DNA from: Paracidovorax oryzae ATCC 19882
GTDB taxonomy: Bacteria; Pseudomonadota; Gammaproteobacteria; Burkholderiales; Burkholderiaceae_C
Length of the DNA stretch: 64,000 nt
Assembly: GCF_000687165.1 (NCBI RefSeq)
Contig: NZ_JMKU01000017.1
Span: 1-64,000 of the forward strand
Direction: 5' to 3'
Shown here: piece after piece, positions 1 to 7,872 of the stretch
Numbering within the stretch: the first letter of the stretch is position 1
Layout: each line of letters opens with the position of its first letter
Notes under the pieces: model-generated
Database searches by the model: none
The model's input: only the letters and a program-made list of their open reading frames with translations
What the model was told of the DNA's origin: nothing
Position numbers and translations under genes: made by a program

Positions 1-310
1 TGGAGCACCCGTTCCGGGTGATCAAGCAGCAGTTCGGTCACGCCAAGGTGCGCTACCGGGGCCTGGCCAAGAACACGGCGCGGCTGCAGGTGATGTTTGC
101 GCTGGGCAATGTGTGGATGGCACGCCGGCAGTTGCTGGCGATGCAGGCATGAGTGCGCCTGGAATGCGCCCAAGGGCCGCTGCACGGGCCAAATCTGCCT
201 GCTGGATGGGCATTTCGCGCGGGGAATCAGTCTGGTCTCGCACATCGCGAAAAATCACCCCCGATTCATCCCCGCCGCGGGGCGTCGGAAAGGGGTTTTG
301 CAGACCTTCC
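1..310 (+). mobile_element. Right end of an IS5-family insertion sequence, cut by the window edge
   Basis: The segment carries the 3' end of an IS5-type transposase, about 140 bases of non-coding tail, and a terminal sequence whose reverse complement begins GGAAGGTCTGCAAAAC, which looks like an IS5-family inverted repeat. Immediately outside lies CTAA, which fits the YTAR target preferred and duplicated by the IS5 subgroup. The left end and second target copy are outside the window, so the element boundaries are inferred from this side only. Confidence 0.75.
3..152 (+). CDS. IS5-family transposase, C-terminal fragment
   Basis: Partial reading frame entering from the left edge; 49 residues are visible. 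It opens with EHPFRVIKQQFGHAKVRYRG, the conserved C-terminal block of IS5-family DDE transposases, in which the first Glu is the third catalytic acidic residue. The tail (LAKNTARL..MFALGNVWMARRQLL) is also family-typical, and the frame is intact to its stop. Whether the full enzyme is functional cannot be judged. The protein would catalyse cut-and-paste transposition of the element that ends at about 310. Confidence 0.85.
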   Translation, partial: EHPFRVIKQQFGHAKVRYRGLAKNTARLQVMFALGNVWMARRQLLAMQA

Positions 311-314
311 CTAA
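291..314. repeat. Putative IS right inverted repeat followed by CTAA target site
   Basis: Bases 291-310 read AGGGGTTTTGCAGACCTTCC and are followed directly by CTAA at 311-314. The CTAA tetranucleotide matches the YTAR target consensus of the IS5 subgroup. The partner repeat is not in the window, so the call rests on position after the transposase stop and on the target match. Confidence 0.6.
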
Positions 315-342
315 CATATTGCTGAGCGCAATAGCAGGCCCC

Positions 343-846
343 TCACCCACCCCGATTCCTCATCCAATCCGCCGTCCCCATGAAACTCTCCCGCAGCCTC
401 ATCCGCAGCGCCTCGGGCACGCCGGTCTCCCCCATCGCCTGGTCCATACACGCCACCCACTGGTCGCGCTCCTTGATGCCGATGGAAAACGGCATGTGCC
501 GCATGCGCAGGCGGGGGTGGCCGAAGCGTTCGATGTAGTGGTCCGGCCCGCCGAGCCAGCCGCAGAGGAACCAGAACAGCTTGTCGCGCGCATCGGCCAG
601 GGTGGTGCCGTGCGCGGCGCGCAGCTCCTTGTATTCCGGCTCCAGGTCCATGAGGTCGTAGAAGCGATCGACGAGGGTGCGCACGGCGGGTTCGCCGCCG
701 ATCCATGCGAAGGGCGTGGCGGCTGGAGATGGCTGCTCCGCCGCCTTGGCAGGTGCTGCCGGGGACGGGGCCACAGCGGGAGTAGAGGCGGAGTCGGAAA
801 CGGAGGCCGGGTCTTGGGAAAAAAAAGAAGGATCGATCGTCGTCAT
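343..846 (-). CDS. Group II truncated haemoglobin
   Basis: 167-residue protein with a Pro/Ala-rich N-terminal tail of about 43 residues followed by a 2/2 globin fold. Visible landmarks of group II (trHbO type) globins are Tyr63 (B10, in RFYDLMD), the proximal haem ligand His117 (F8, in RMRHMPF) and Trp130 (G8, in RDQWVACM). The domain (about 45-164) has the normal length. The family binds oxygen, NO or peroxide in the cytoplasm and is linked to redox or nitrosative protection; the physiological ligand here is not deducible. The disordered N-terminal extension is unusual for the family. It is transcribed away from the neighbouring IS element. Confidence 0.9.
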   Translation of the reverse strand: MTTIDPSFFSQDPASVSDSASTPAVAPSPAAPAKAAEQPSPAATPFAWIGGEPAVRTLVDRFYDLMDLEPEYKELRAAHGTTLADARDKLFWFLCGWLGGPDHYIERFGHPRLRMRHMPFSIGIKERDQWVACMDQAMGETGVPEALRMRLRESFMGTADWMRNRGG

Positions 847-952
847 CCGCGGACTATGGCACGCCTCGCCGAATCCTCCAGCGGGTCACGGGAGCTCATC
901 CGTTCGATCCGTACCCTGCCCTCCTGCTCCTTCTTCTTACTCACCCATCCAA

Positions 953-3484
953 TCACTCCGCTGCCCGCCGCAGCGTCTCCACCACCGGCCGCCGCAGCAC
1001 CTCCCGCAATCCCCACCACCCCGCAGCCAGCGCCAGCAGCGCCCCCGCAAGGGCGCCAGCCAGGGGCACCCAGGGGGAGGCGGTCCACTGGAAGTCGAAC
1101 ACGTAGTGCGCCAGAGCCCAGCCCACTGCGACGGCGACGGTGCTGGCCAGGAAGCCCGCGAGCAGGCCGATGCCCGCCAGTTCGGCGCGCTGCACCTGGC
1201 GCAGCAGGCTGGCGCGGGCGCCTACGGCGCGCATGATGGCGAATTCGCGGGCGCGCTCTTCGCGCGTGGCGGTGACGGCCGCGAAGAGCACGACCAGGCC
1301 GGCGGCGAGCGTGAAGCCGAACAGGAATTCGACGGCCCGCACGACCTGCCCCAGCACGCGCTGCACCTGCGCCAGGGTGGCGCCCATGTCCACGTTGGTG
1401 ATGTTGGGGAAGGCCTGCACCAGGTGGTTGTCGAAGCCGGGCGTGGTGGGCGCGCGGTAAGCCGCCAGGTAGGTGACGGGCAGCTCGGGCGGCATGCGGT
1501 CGGTGGTGTACATGACGAAGAAGTTGGCGCGCAGGGAGCTCCAGTCCACCTTGCGCAGGCTGGTGATGCGCGCCTCGCTGGCCACGCCGGCGATGTCGAA
1601 GCGCAGGGTGTCGCCCAGCTTCAGGCCCAGGGTTTCGGCGATGCCGTCCTCCACGCTGATCTCGCCGGCAGCGCCCTCCGTCCAGCGGCCGGCCACGACG
1701 GTGTTGTGCTCCGGCGCCTTCGCGGCGTTGGAGAGGTTGAATTCGCGGTCCACGAGGCGCCTGGCGCGGTCGTCGGCGTAGTCCTGCGGGCCCACCTCGC
1801 GGCCATTGATGGCGACGAGGCGGCCGCGGATCATGGGGAACCAGTCGTAGCGGCGCACGCCCGCGTCGCGCAGCGCGGCCTGGAAGGCGTCGGCCTGGTC
1901 GGGCATGACGTTGATGACGAAGCGGTCCGGCGCGTCGGCCGGGGTGGCGCGCTGCCAGCTGTCGATGAGGTCGGTGCGCAGCAAGACGAGCAGCACCAGG
2001 GCGAGCAGGCCCACGGCCAGGCTGCTGACCTGCACGACGGCATAGACGGGCCGGGCGGCGATCTGGCGCGTGGCCAGCACCAGCCAGCGCGGCGCCGTGG
2101 CCTCGTTGACGCTGGCGCGCAGCACCCTGACGGCCACCCAGCCGAGCAGCGCGAACAGCACCACCGCGCCCGCGAAGCCGCCCACGGCGATGAGGCCGAG
2201 CTTGCGGTCGCTGCTCACGGCCAGCAACAGTGCGGCGAAGCCGGCCACGCCCACGCCGAGCACGGCGAGCGATGCGGGCTTGAGGGCGCCCAGGTCGCGC
2301 CGGATGACGCGCAGCGGCGGCACGCGGGCCAGTTGCAGCACGGGCGGCAGGCCGAAGGCCATCATCAGGGTGAGCCCCATGCCGAAGCCGAAGGCCACCG
2401 GCCAGAGGCTGGGCGCGGGCAAGGTGGCTTCGACGAGGCCGGCGAGCAGCAGCACGAAGACGTGGTGCACCGCATAGCCCAGGGCCACGCCCACGGCGCT
2501 CGCGAACAGGCCCACCAGCGCGAACTCCACCACGTAGCCGCCCGCGATGCCGCGCTGGCTCTGCCCGAGCACGCGCAGCAGGGCGGCGGCGTCGAGGTGG
2601 TCGCTGGCGAAGCCTCGCGCGGCCAGGGCGACGGCCACGGCGGAGAGCAGCGCGGCCAGCAGGGCGACGAGGCTGAGGAACTTGCGGGCGCGGTCCAGCG
2701 TCTGGCGCATTTCCGGGCGGCCGCTGTCGAGCGATTCCACGCGCACGCCGTGGACGCCCGGCGCCTGCACGGCCTCGGCGGCCCAGGCGGTGTATTGCTG
2801 CACGGCGGCCGGCGCTTCGCCGGCCACGGCGAAGCGGTAGGTGAGCCGGCTGGCCGGCTGCACGAGGCCGCTGGCGGGCAGGTCGGCGGCGTTCACCATG
2901 GCGCGCGGCGCGAAGCTCATGAAGCCGGCCCCGCGGTCGGGCTCGATGGCGATGGTGCGCGCGATGCGCAGGCGCGCGTCGCCCAGCAGCAGCGGATCGC
3001 CCAACTTCAGGCCCAGGGACTCCAGCAGCGCGGGATCGACCCAGACCTCGCCGCGCGCCGGGATGTCACGCGTGGCCGCCGCGGGCGCGCCCTGTGCATC
3101 GGCGGTCTGCAGGCTGCCGCGCAGCGGATAGCCGGGCTCCACGCTCTTGAGGGCCACGAGGCGGCTGGCGCCGCCCTGGGCATCGTCCGCGCGGCCCATG
3201 GTGGGAAAACCGATGGTGGTCACGCCGCGCAGGCCCAGGGCACGCGCCTTGTCGATGAAGGCCTCGGGCGTGGGCTGGTCGCTGGCGATGACCACGTCGC
3301 CGCCCAGCAACTGCAGTGCGTCCCGCTCCAGCCCGCCCTGCAGGCGGTCGGAGAAGAACCCCACGGAGGTGAGGGCCGCGACGGCCAGGGCCACGGCGAC
3401 GGTGAGCAGGCGCAGGCCGCCCGCGCGCAGGTCGCGCCGGAGCATGCGCCAGCCCAGCTGGATGAAGGGCGGCAGGGAGGTCAT
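953..3484 (-). CDS. FtsX-like ABC transporter permease (YbbP/COG3127 type)
   Basis: 843-residue inner-membrane protein with the duplicated FtsX architecture: one N-terminal membrane helix (about residues 22-44), a large periplasmic region, a first block of helices around 265-430, a second periplasmic region and a C-terminal helix bundle. The last bundle follows the conserved cytoplasmic coupling segment TREERAREFAIMRAVGA. Such permeases pair with a YbbA/LolD-type ATPase and act in envelope export. No ATPase gene lies next to it on either side, so the partner must be encoded elsewhere. No strong ribosome site precedes the ATG. Substrate unknown. Confidence 0.85.
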   Translation of the reverse strand: MTSLPPFIQLGWRMLRRDLRAGGLRLLTVAVALAVAALTSVGFFSDRLQGGLERDALQLLGGDVVIASDQPTPEAFIDKARALGLRGVTTIGFPTMGRADDAQGGASRLVALKSVEPGYPLRGSLQTADAQGAPAAATRDIPARGEVWVDPALLESLGLKLGDPLLLGDARLRIARTIAIEPDRGAGFMSFAPRAMVNAADLPASGLVQPASRLTYRFAVAGEAPAAVQQYTAWAAEAVQAPGVHGVRVESLDSGRPEMRQTLDRARKFLSLVALLAALLSAVAVALAARGFASDHLDAAALLRVLGQSQRGIAGGYVVEFALVGLFASAVGVALGYAVHHVFVLLLAGLVEATLPAPSLWPVAFGFGMGLTLMMAFGLPPVLQLARVPPLRVIRRDLGALKPASLAVLGVGVAGFAALLLAVSSDRKLGLIAVGGFAGAVVLFALLGWVAVRVLRASVNEATAPRWLVLATRQIAARPVYAVVQVSSLAVGLLALVLLVLLRTDLIDSWQRATPADAPDRFVINVMPDQADAFQAALRDAGVRRYDWFPMIRGRLVAINGREVGPQDYADDRARRLVDREFNLSNAAKAPEHNTVVAGRWTEGAAGEISVEDGIAETLGLKLGDTLRFDIAGVASEARITSLRKVDWSSLRANFFVMYTTDRMPPELPVTYLAAYRAPTTPGFDNHLVQAFPNITNVDMGATLAQVQRVLGQVVRAVEFLFGFTLAAGLVVLFAAVTATREERAREFAIMRAVGARASLLRQVQRAELAGIGLLAGFLASTVAVAVGWALAHYVFDFQWTASPWVPLAGALAGALLALAAGWWGLREVLRRPVVETLRRAAE

Positions 3485-3600
3485 GGGCGGCTACCTTAGC
3501 GCAAACGCGGCAGCCCTCCGACGCGCCGGGACACCCGGCCGGGCAGGGGTGCTCTGCATGCCCGTCCGTGCACCAGGGGACACGGCAACCGGTGCGCCGG

Positions 3601-3993
3601 TCAGGCGCCGCCGATGCCGACGGTCACCCGGCCGGTGCCGGCGCATTCGGTGCAGGGCACGCCTGCGCGCCGGCCCGTGCCGCCGCAGGCGGGGCAGAGG
3701 TTCTCACCCGTGCCGGGCGTGCCGGGCGCGGCTTCATCGCCCGGCGCCAGCGGGGGCGTGGCCGGGCGAGGATCGCGCCCGCCCTGCCCTGCGGGCTGGT
3801 CGGATGCGCCCGGCCGCGGCGCCGCGCCGGCCGGGCCGCTGGCCTGCGGCGTCTCATTGTCGAACGCCGCGCCCGGGTCTTCCTCTCCTGCGACGGAAAT
3901 GCCGAAGGAGAGCGGATCGCGGCCGGGCTGGCCGCCCGGCGGCTGCGGGTTGGAAGGGGACGGCGTGGGGGAGCCGGAAGATGGGGATGCCAT
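3601..3993 (-). CDS. Small disordered protein with two CxxCxGxG zinc-knuckle motifs
   Basis: 130 residues. The first 95 or so are low-complexity (Pro, Gly, Ser, Ala) with no recognisable fold. The C-terminus carries CPACGGTG and CTECAGTG, the paired CxxCxGxG repeats found in the DnaJ zinc-binding domain and in small chaperone-like proteins. The start is supported by AGGAGG ten bases upstream of the ATG. There is no J-domain, so it is not DnaJ. It lies just downstream of fdhD on the same strand, which suggests but does not prove a role in metalloenzyme maturation. Function unknown. Confidence 0.7.
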   Translation of the reverse strand: MASPSSGSPTPSPSNPQPPGGQPGRDPLSFGISVAGEEDPGAAFDNETPQASGPAGAAPRPGASDQPAGQGGRDPRPATPPLAPGDEAAPGTPGTGENLCPACGGTGRRAGVPCTECAGTGRVTVGIGGA

Positions 3994-4120
3994 AAGGGAT
4001 GTGCCTCCTGAAGGGAAAGGCGGGCCGGGGCGCCAACGCGGCGCCGCAGCCCGTCCCCGGTTCGGGCAATTCGCATGCCCGGGCGCGGCGCCGGCGGTGC
4101 GACCGGCGTTGCCGCGCCGT

Positions 4121-5362
4121 TCAGGAATCCGTGCTGGCGGTGTAGCGGACTGCGCGCGGCGGGCGGCACAGACCCCAGAGCGCGATGCCGGCCTGGGCCG
4201 CCAGGTCCACGGCCAGGGAGGTCGGCGCGGAGACGGTGGCGAGCAGGGGGATGTCGAGCCGGGCGCATTTGCGCACCAGCTCGTAGCTGGCGCGGCTGGA
4301 CATCACGACGAAGCCGTCCTCGCCGGAGCGCTCCTGCAGGGCGAGGCGGCCGAGCAGCTTGTCGAGCGCGTTGTGGCGCCCCACGTCTTCCAGCAGATCC
4401 GTCAATTCGCCTTGCGGCGTGGCCCAGGCCGCCGCATGCAGGGCGCCCGCGGCGGCGTTCAGCACCTGCAGGGCCGGCATGGCGGCCACCGCGCGCAGCA
4501 CCACGCCGGCCGGCAGCGCCGCGGCCCAGGGGCGGGCGCGGACGCGTTCGGGCACGAGGTCCAGCGCCTGCAGGCTGTCGATGCCGCACAGGCCGCAGCC
4601 CGTGCGGCCGGCCAGCGCACGGCGCCGCTCCTTGAGGCGCGCGAAGCAGCGCGTGGCGATCTCCAGGTGCACCTCGCAGGCCACGCCCCCGCCTCCGGCC
4701 TGCGGGCCGCTGCGCGTGAACACCTCGATGCCGCGGCAGTCCGCGGGCGTGTCGATCAACCCCTCGCTGAGCGCGAAGCCCAGGGCGAAGGCCTGCAGGT
4801 CCGAGGGCGTGGCCATCATGACGGCATGCGAGAGGCCGTTGAAGACCAGGGCGACAGGCACTTCCGACGCCACGGCATCGTCCTGCCAGGCGGGGGCATC
4901 CGCAGGCGCTGCCCCGGCAGCGGCCAGCGTGTCGCCGGGCGCCCCGGCATGGCGCTGCACGGCACGCGCCACCACGGGCTCCGGCACGGGCGCGGCTGGC
5001 GCTTCATCGCCCTCCCCATCCTCGACGCCCCGGGCATCCGGGCCACCGGCAGCAGCCGGCATGGGGCATGCATCGGCCACCCCATGGGCCACCTCATCGG
5101 CCACTCCGCTGGCCGCCCGCGCACGCCCGGCCTCGGTGAGGTGGGCCAGCCAGCGGTCCCCGTCCTGGGCCACGCGTACCCATCCGGGCCCCGGCGTGCC
5201 GCCCAGCACGGCGTCGCCGAGCAGGTGCAGGCGGCGCAGCACGGCGCTGCCGGGCTGTGCCAGGCGCTTGGCAAGGCGCGGCAGGGACACGCCCTGCGGC
5301 GCATCGAGTTCGGCGAGCGCCGCGAGCAGCGCGGCGGTGATATCGTCGTCCGGAACGGCCAA
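4121..5362 (-). CDS. fdhD: Formate dehydrogenase accessory sulfurtransferase FdhD with an N-terminal winged-helix-like extension
   Basis: FdhD transfers sulfur from IscS to the molybdenum bis-PGD cofactor of formate dehydrogenases. The FdhD domain occupies about residues 123-413 and contains the Cys pair C256-G-L-C259 that carries the sulfur. The frame is about 120 residues longer than usual at the N-terminus: residues 7-85 resemble a small winged-helix/helix-turn-helix module, joined by an Ala/Gly-rich linker. The chosen start is TTG at 5362, seven bases after the molybdoenzyme stop; no good SD precedes it, and the frame stays open a little further upstream, so the start is uncertain. Translational coupling to the enzyme gene is likely. 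Confidence 0.9.
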   Translation of the reverse strand: MAVPDDDITAALLAALAELDAPQGVSLPRLAKRLAQPGSAVLRRLHLLGDAVLGGTPGPGWVRVAQDGDRWLAHLTEAGRARAASGVADEVAHGVADACPMPAAAGGPDARGVEDGEGDEAPAAPVPEPVVARAVQRHAGAPGDTLAAAGAAPADAPAWQDDAVASEVPVALVFNGLSHAVMMATPSDLQAFALGFALSEGLIDTPADCRGIEVFTRSGPQAGGGGVACEVHLEIATRCFARLKERRRALAGRTGCGLCGIDSLQALDLVPERVRARPWAAALPAGVVLRAVAAMPALQVLNAAAGALHAAAWATPQGELTDLLEDVGRHNALDKLLGRLALQERSGEDGFVVMSSRASYELVRKCARLDIPLLATVSAPTSLAVDLAAQAGIALWGLCRPPRAVRYTASTDS

Positions 5363-5369
5363 GGCGGGC

Positions 5370-7709
5370 TCAGACGGCGGCAGGCGCCACTTCGGCGGAC
5401 GGGCCCGCCGCCGCGGCCCCGGCCACCGCGGCGCTGGGCACCAGCACGACGGGGATGGACTTGGAGGTCGGCGTGCCCGCGTTCAGCGCCACGGAAGACA
5501 GCGGCACCAGCGGGTTCGTCTCGGGGTAGTAGGCTGCGAGGTTGCCGCGCGGGATGTCGTAGCCCACCAGCTTGAAGCGGTCGGCGCGCCGTTCCTGGCC
5601 ATCGCTCCAGACGGTCTGGATATCGACCCAGTCACCGTCCTTCATGCCCAGCGCGCGGATGTCCTCGGGGTGGATGAAGACCACGCGGCGCTGGCCATAG
5701 ACGCCCCGGTAGCGGTCGTCGTGGCCGTAGATGGTGGTGTTGTACTGGTCGTGCGAGCGCGTGGTGAGCAGCGTGAACACCACGGTGTCGCGGGTGCGGG
5801 CGCGGGCCTGGTGCACCGGCGTGTCCTGCGGCACCGGGTGGGCCACGAAGACGGCCTTGTGCGCCGCGGTGTTCCAGATGCGCTCGCTGGCCGTGTTGCG
5901 CAGGCGAAAGCCCCCCGGCACGGCGATGCGCTGGTTGAAGTCCTTGAAGTCGGAGAACACCTGCTCGATCTTGTCGCGGATGCGGGCGTAGTCCTCGATC
6001 ATCCAGAGCCAGGGAACGCGGCTGCGCGCCCCCAGCGTGGCCGCGGCCAGCCGCGCGACGATGGCAGGCTCGGACAGCAGGTGCTCGGACGCCGGCGGGT
6101 TGATGCCCACGGAGATATGCACCATGCTCATGGAGTCCTCCACCGTCACGCCCTGCGGGCCGCCCGCCTGCATGTCGATCTCGGTGCGGCCCAGGCAGGG
6201 CAGGATCAGCGCCTCGCGCCCGTGCACGATGTGGCTGCGGTTGAGCTTGGTCGTCACGTGCACCGTGAGGTCGCAGCGCTGCAGCGCCTTCCAGGTCTCG
6301 TAGGTGTCCGGCGTGGCCGCGGCGAAGTTGCCGCCCAGCGCGAAGAAGACGCGCGCCTTGCCGTCCAGCATGGCCTGGATGGCCTCCACCGTGTCCACGC
6401 CGGGCTCGCGCGGCGGCTCGAAGCCGAAGACTTCCTGCAGGCGGTCCAGCAACGCGGCCGGGGGCTTTTCCCAGATGCCCATGGTGCGGTCGCCCTGCAC
6501 GTTGCTGTGGCCCCGCACGGGGCAGGGCCCTGCGCCGGGGCGTCCGATGTTGCCGCGCAGCAGCAGCCAGTTGACGATCATCTGGATCGTCGCCACGGAA
6601 TGCATGTGCTGGGTGATGCCCATGCCCCAGCAGGCGATGACGCTGCGGGCCTGGCGATAGACCTCGGCAGCGGCGCGGATCTGCGCCTCGGACAGGCCCG
6701 ACTCCTGCTCGATGAGCGCCCAGGATTCGGCCCGCAGGTCCGCGAGCAGCGCCTCGACGCCCGTGGTGTGCTCCTGGATGAAGGCATGGTCCAGCACGCC
6801 GCCCTCGCGGTCCTCGGCCTCCACCAGGTGCTTCATCATGCCCTTGACCACGGCGAGGTCGCCGCCCACGCGCACCTGGAAGTAGTGCGTGCTGATCGGC
6901 GTGGAGCCCAGGGTGGCCATCTCCATCTTGCTCTGAGGATCGGCGAAGCGCTCCAGCCCGCGCTCGCGCAGCGGATTGAAGCTCACGATCTGCGCGCCGC
7001 GCTTGTGGGCCTCGCGCAGCTCGCCCAGCATGCGCGGGTGGTTGGTGCCGGGGTTCTGGCCGAAGATGAAGATCGCGTCGGCCTGCTCGAAATCCTGCAG
7101 CGTGACCGTGCCCTTGCCCACGCCGATCTGCGGGCGCATGGCGCTGCCGCTGGGCTCGTGGCACATGTTGGAGCAGTCGGGGAAATTGTTCGTGCCGTAC
7201 TCGCGCACGAACAGCTGGTAGAGGAAGGCGGCCTCGTTGCTGGCCCGGCCCGAGGTGTAGAAGATGGCCTGGTCGGGGTCGGGCAGCGCGTTCAGGTGCC
7301 GGGCGATGAGCGCGAAGGCATCGTCCCAGGCGATCGGCACGTAGTGGTCGCTCGCGGCGTCGTACACCATCGGGTGCGTGAGGCGGCCCTGGTCTTCCAG
7401 CCAGAAGTCGCTCTGCGCGGCCAGTTCGGCCACCGTGTGGCGAGCGAACAGCTCGGGGCCCGCGCGGCGGGCCGTGGCCTCCGCCGCCACGGCCTTGGCG
7501 CCGTTCTCGCAGAACTCGAAGGTGGAGGCATGGTTGCGGTCCGGCCAGGCGCAGCCGGGGCAGTCGAAGCCGTCGGGCTGGTTGGCCGAGAGCAGCGTCT
7601 TGGCACCCTTGAGGGGGATGTCCTGCCGCAGCAGGGTGTTCTTCACGCTGTTGAGCGCGCCCCAGCCTCCCGCCGGGCCTTTGTAGAACTCGATTTTCTG
7701 TTCGCTCAT
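5370..7709 (-). CDS. FdhF/YdeP-family molybdopterin oxidoreductase
   Basis: 779 residues, of the formate-dehydrogenase-like YdeP group. The likely Mo ligand is Cys183 in SNMCHEPSG, aligning with the (Sec/Cys)-His-x-Pro-Ser motif of formate dehydrogenases. The N-terminus has DCPGCAWPD (C50, C53) and C67 rather than the full four-Cys [4Fe-4S] ligand set of FdhF, as is normal for YdeP relatives. The C-terminal molybdopterin-dinucleotide domain spans about residues 640-750. The start has AAGGAG six bases upstream. The adjacent fdhD supports a sulfurated bis-PGD cofactor. Formate oxidation is plausible, but YdeP proteins are biochemically poorly defined. Confidence 0.88.
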   Translation of the reverse strand: MSEQKIEFYKGPAGGWGALNSVKNTLLRQDIPLKGAKTLLSANQPDGFDCPGCAWPDRNHASTFEFCENGAKAVAAEATARRAGPELFARHTVAELAAQSDFWLEDQGRLTHPMVYDAASDHYVPIAWDDAFALIARHLNALPDPDQAIFYTSGRASNEAAFLYQLFVREYGTNNFPDCSNMCHEPSGSAMRPQIGVGKGTVTLQDFEQADAIFIFGQNPGTNHPRMLGELREAHKRGAQIVSFNPLRERGLERFADPQSKMEMATLGSTPISTHYFQVRVGGDLAVVKGMMKHLVEAEDREGGVLDHAFIQEHTTGVEALLADLRAESWALIEQESGLSEAQIRAAAEVYRQARSVIACWGMGITQHMHSVATIQMIVNWLLLRGNIGRPGAGPCPVRGHSNVQGDRTMGIWEKPPAALLDRLQEVFGFEPPREPGVDTVEAIQAMLDGKARVFFALGGNFAAATPDTYETWKALQRCDLTVHVTTKLNRSHIVHGREALILPCLGRTEIDMQAGGPQGVTVEDSMSMVHISVGINPPASEHLLSEPAIVARLAAATLGARSRVPWLWMIEDYARIRDKIEQVFSDFKDFNQRIAVPGGFRLRNTASERIWNTAAHKAVFVAHPVPQDTPVHQARARTRDTVVFTLLTTRSHDQYNTTIYGHDDRYRGVYGQRRVVFIHPEDIRALGMKDGDWVDIQTVWSDGQERRADRFKLVGYDIPRGNLAAYYPETNPLVPLSSVALNAGTPTSKSIPVVLVPSAAVAGAAAAGPSAEVAPAAV

Positions 7710-7872
7710 CGTGGTCTCCTTGGAACGGAATCATCGCGGATGGATGAAGCATGGCCGCCCGCATCGCGCCGGACGCACGGCCCACAGGCTACGCCGGAGG
7801 CACAGGCCCTTGCAGGCGCCGGGTTATCGCGGCGCGGCGCATGGCCGCCAGCAGTCCGACGGGGCCGCGCGC

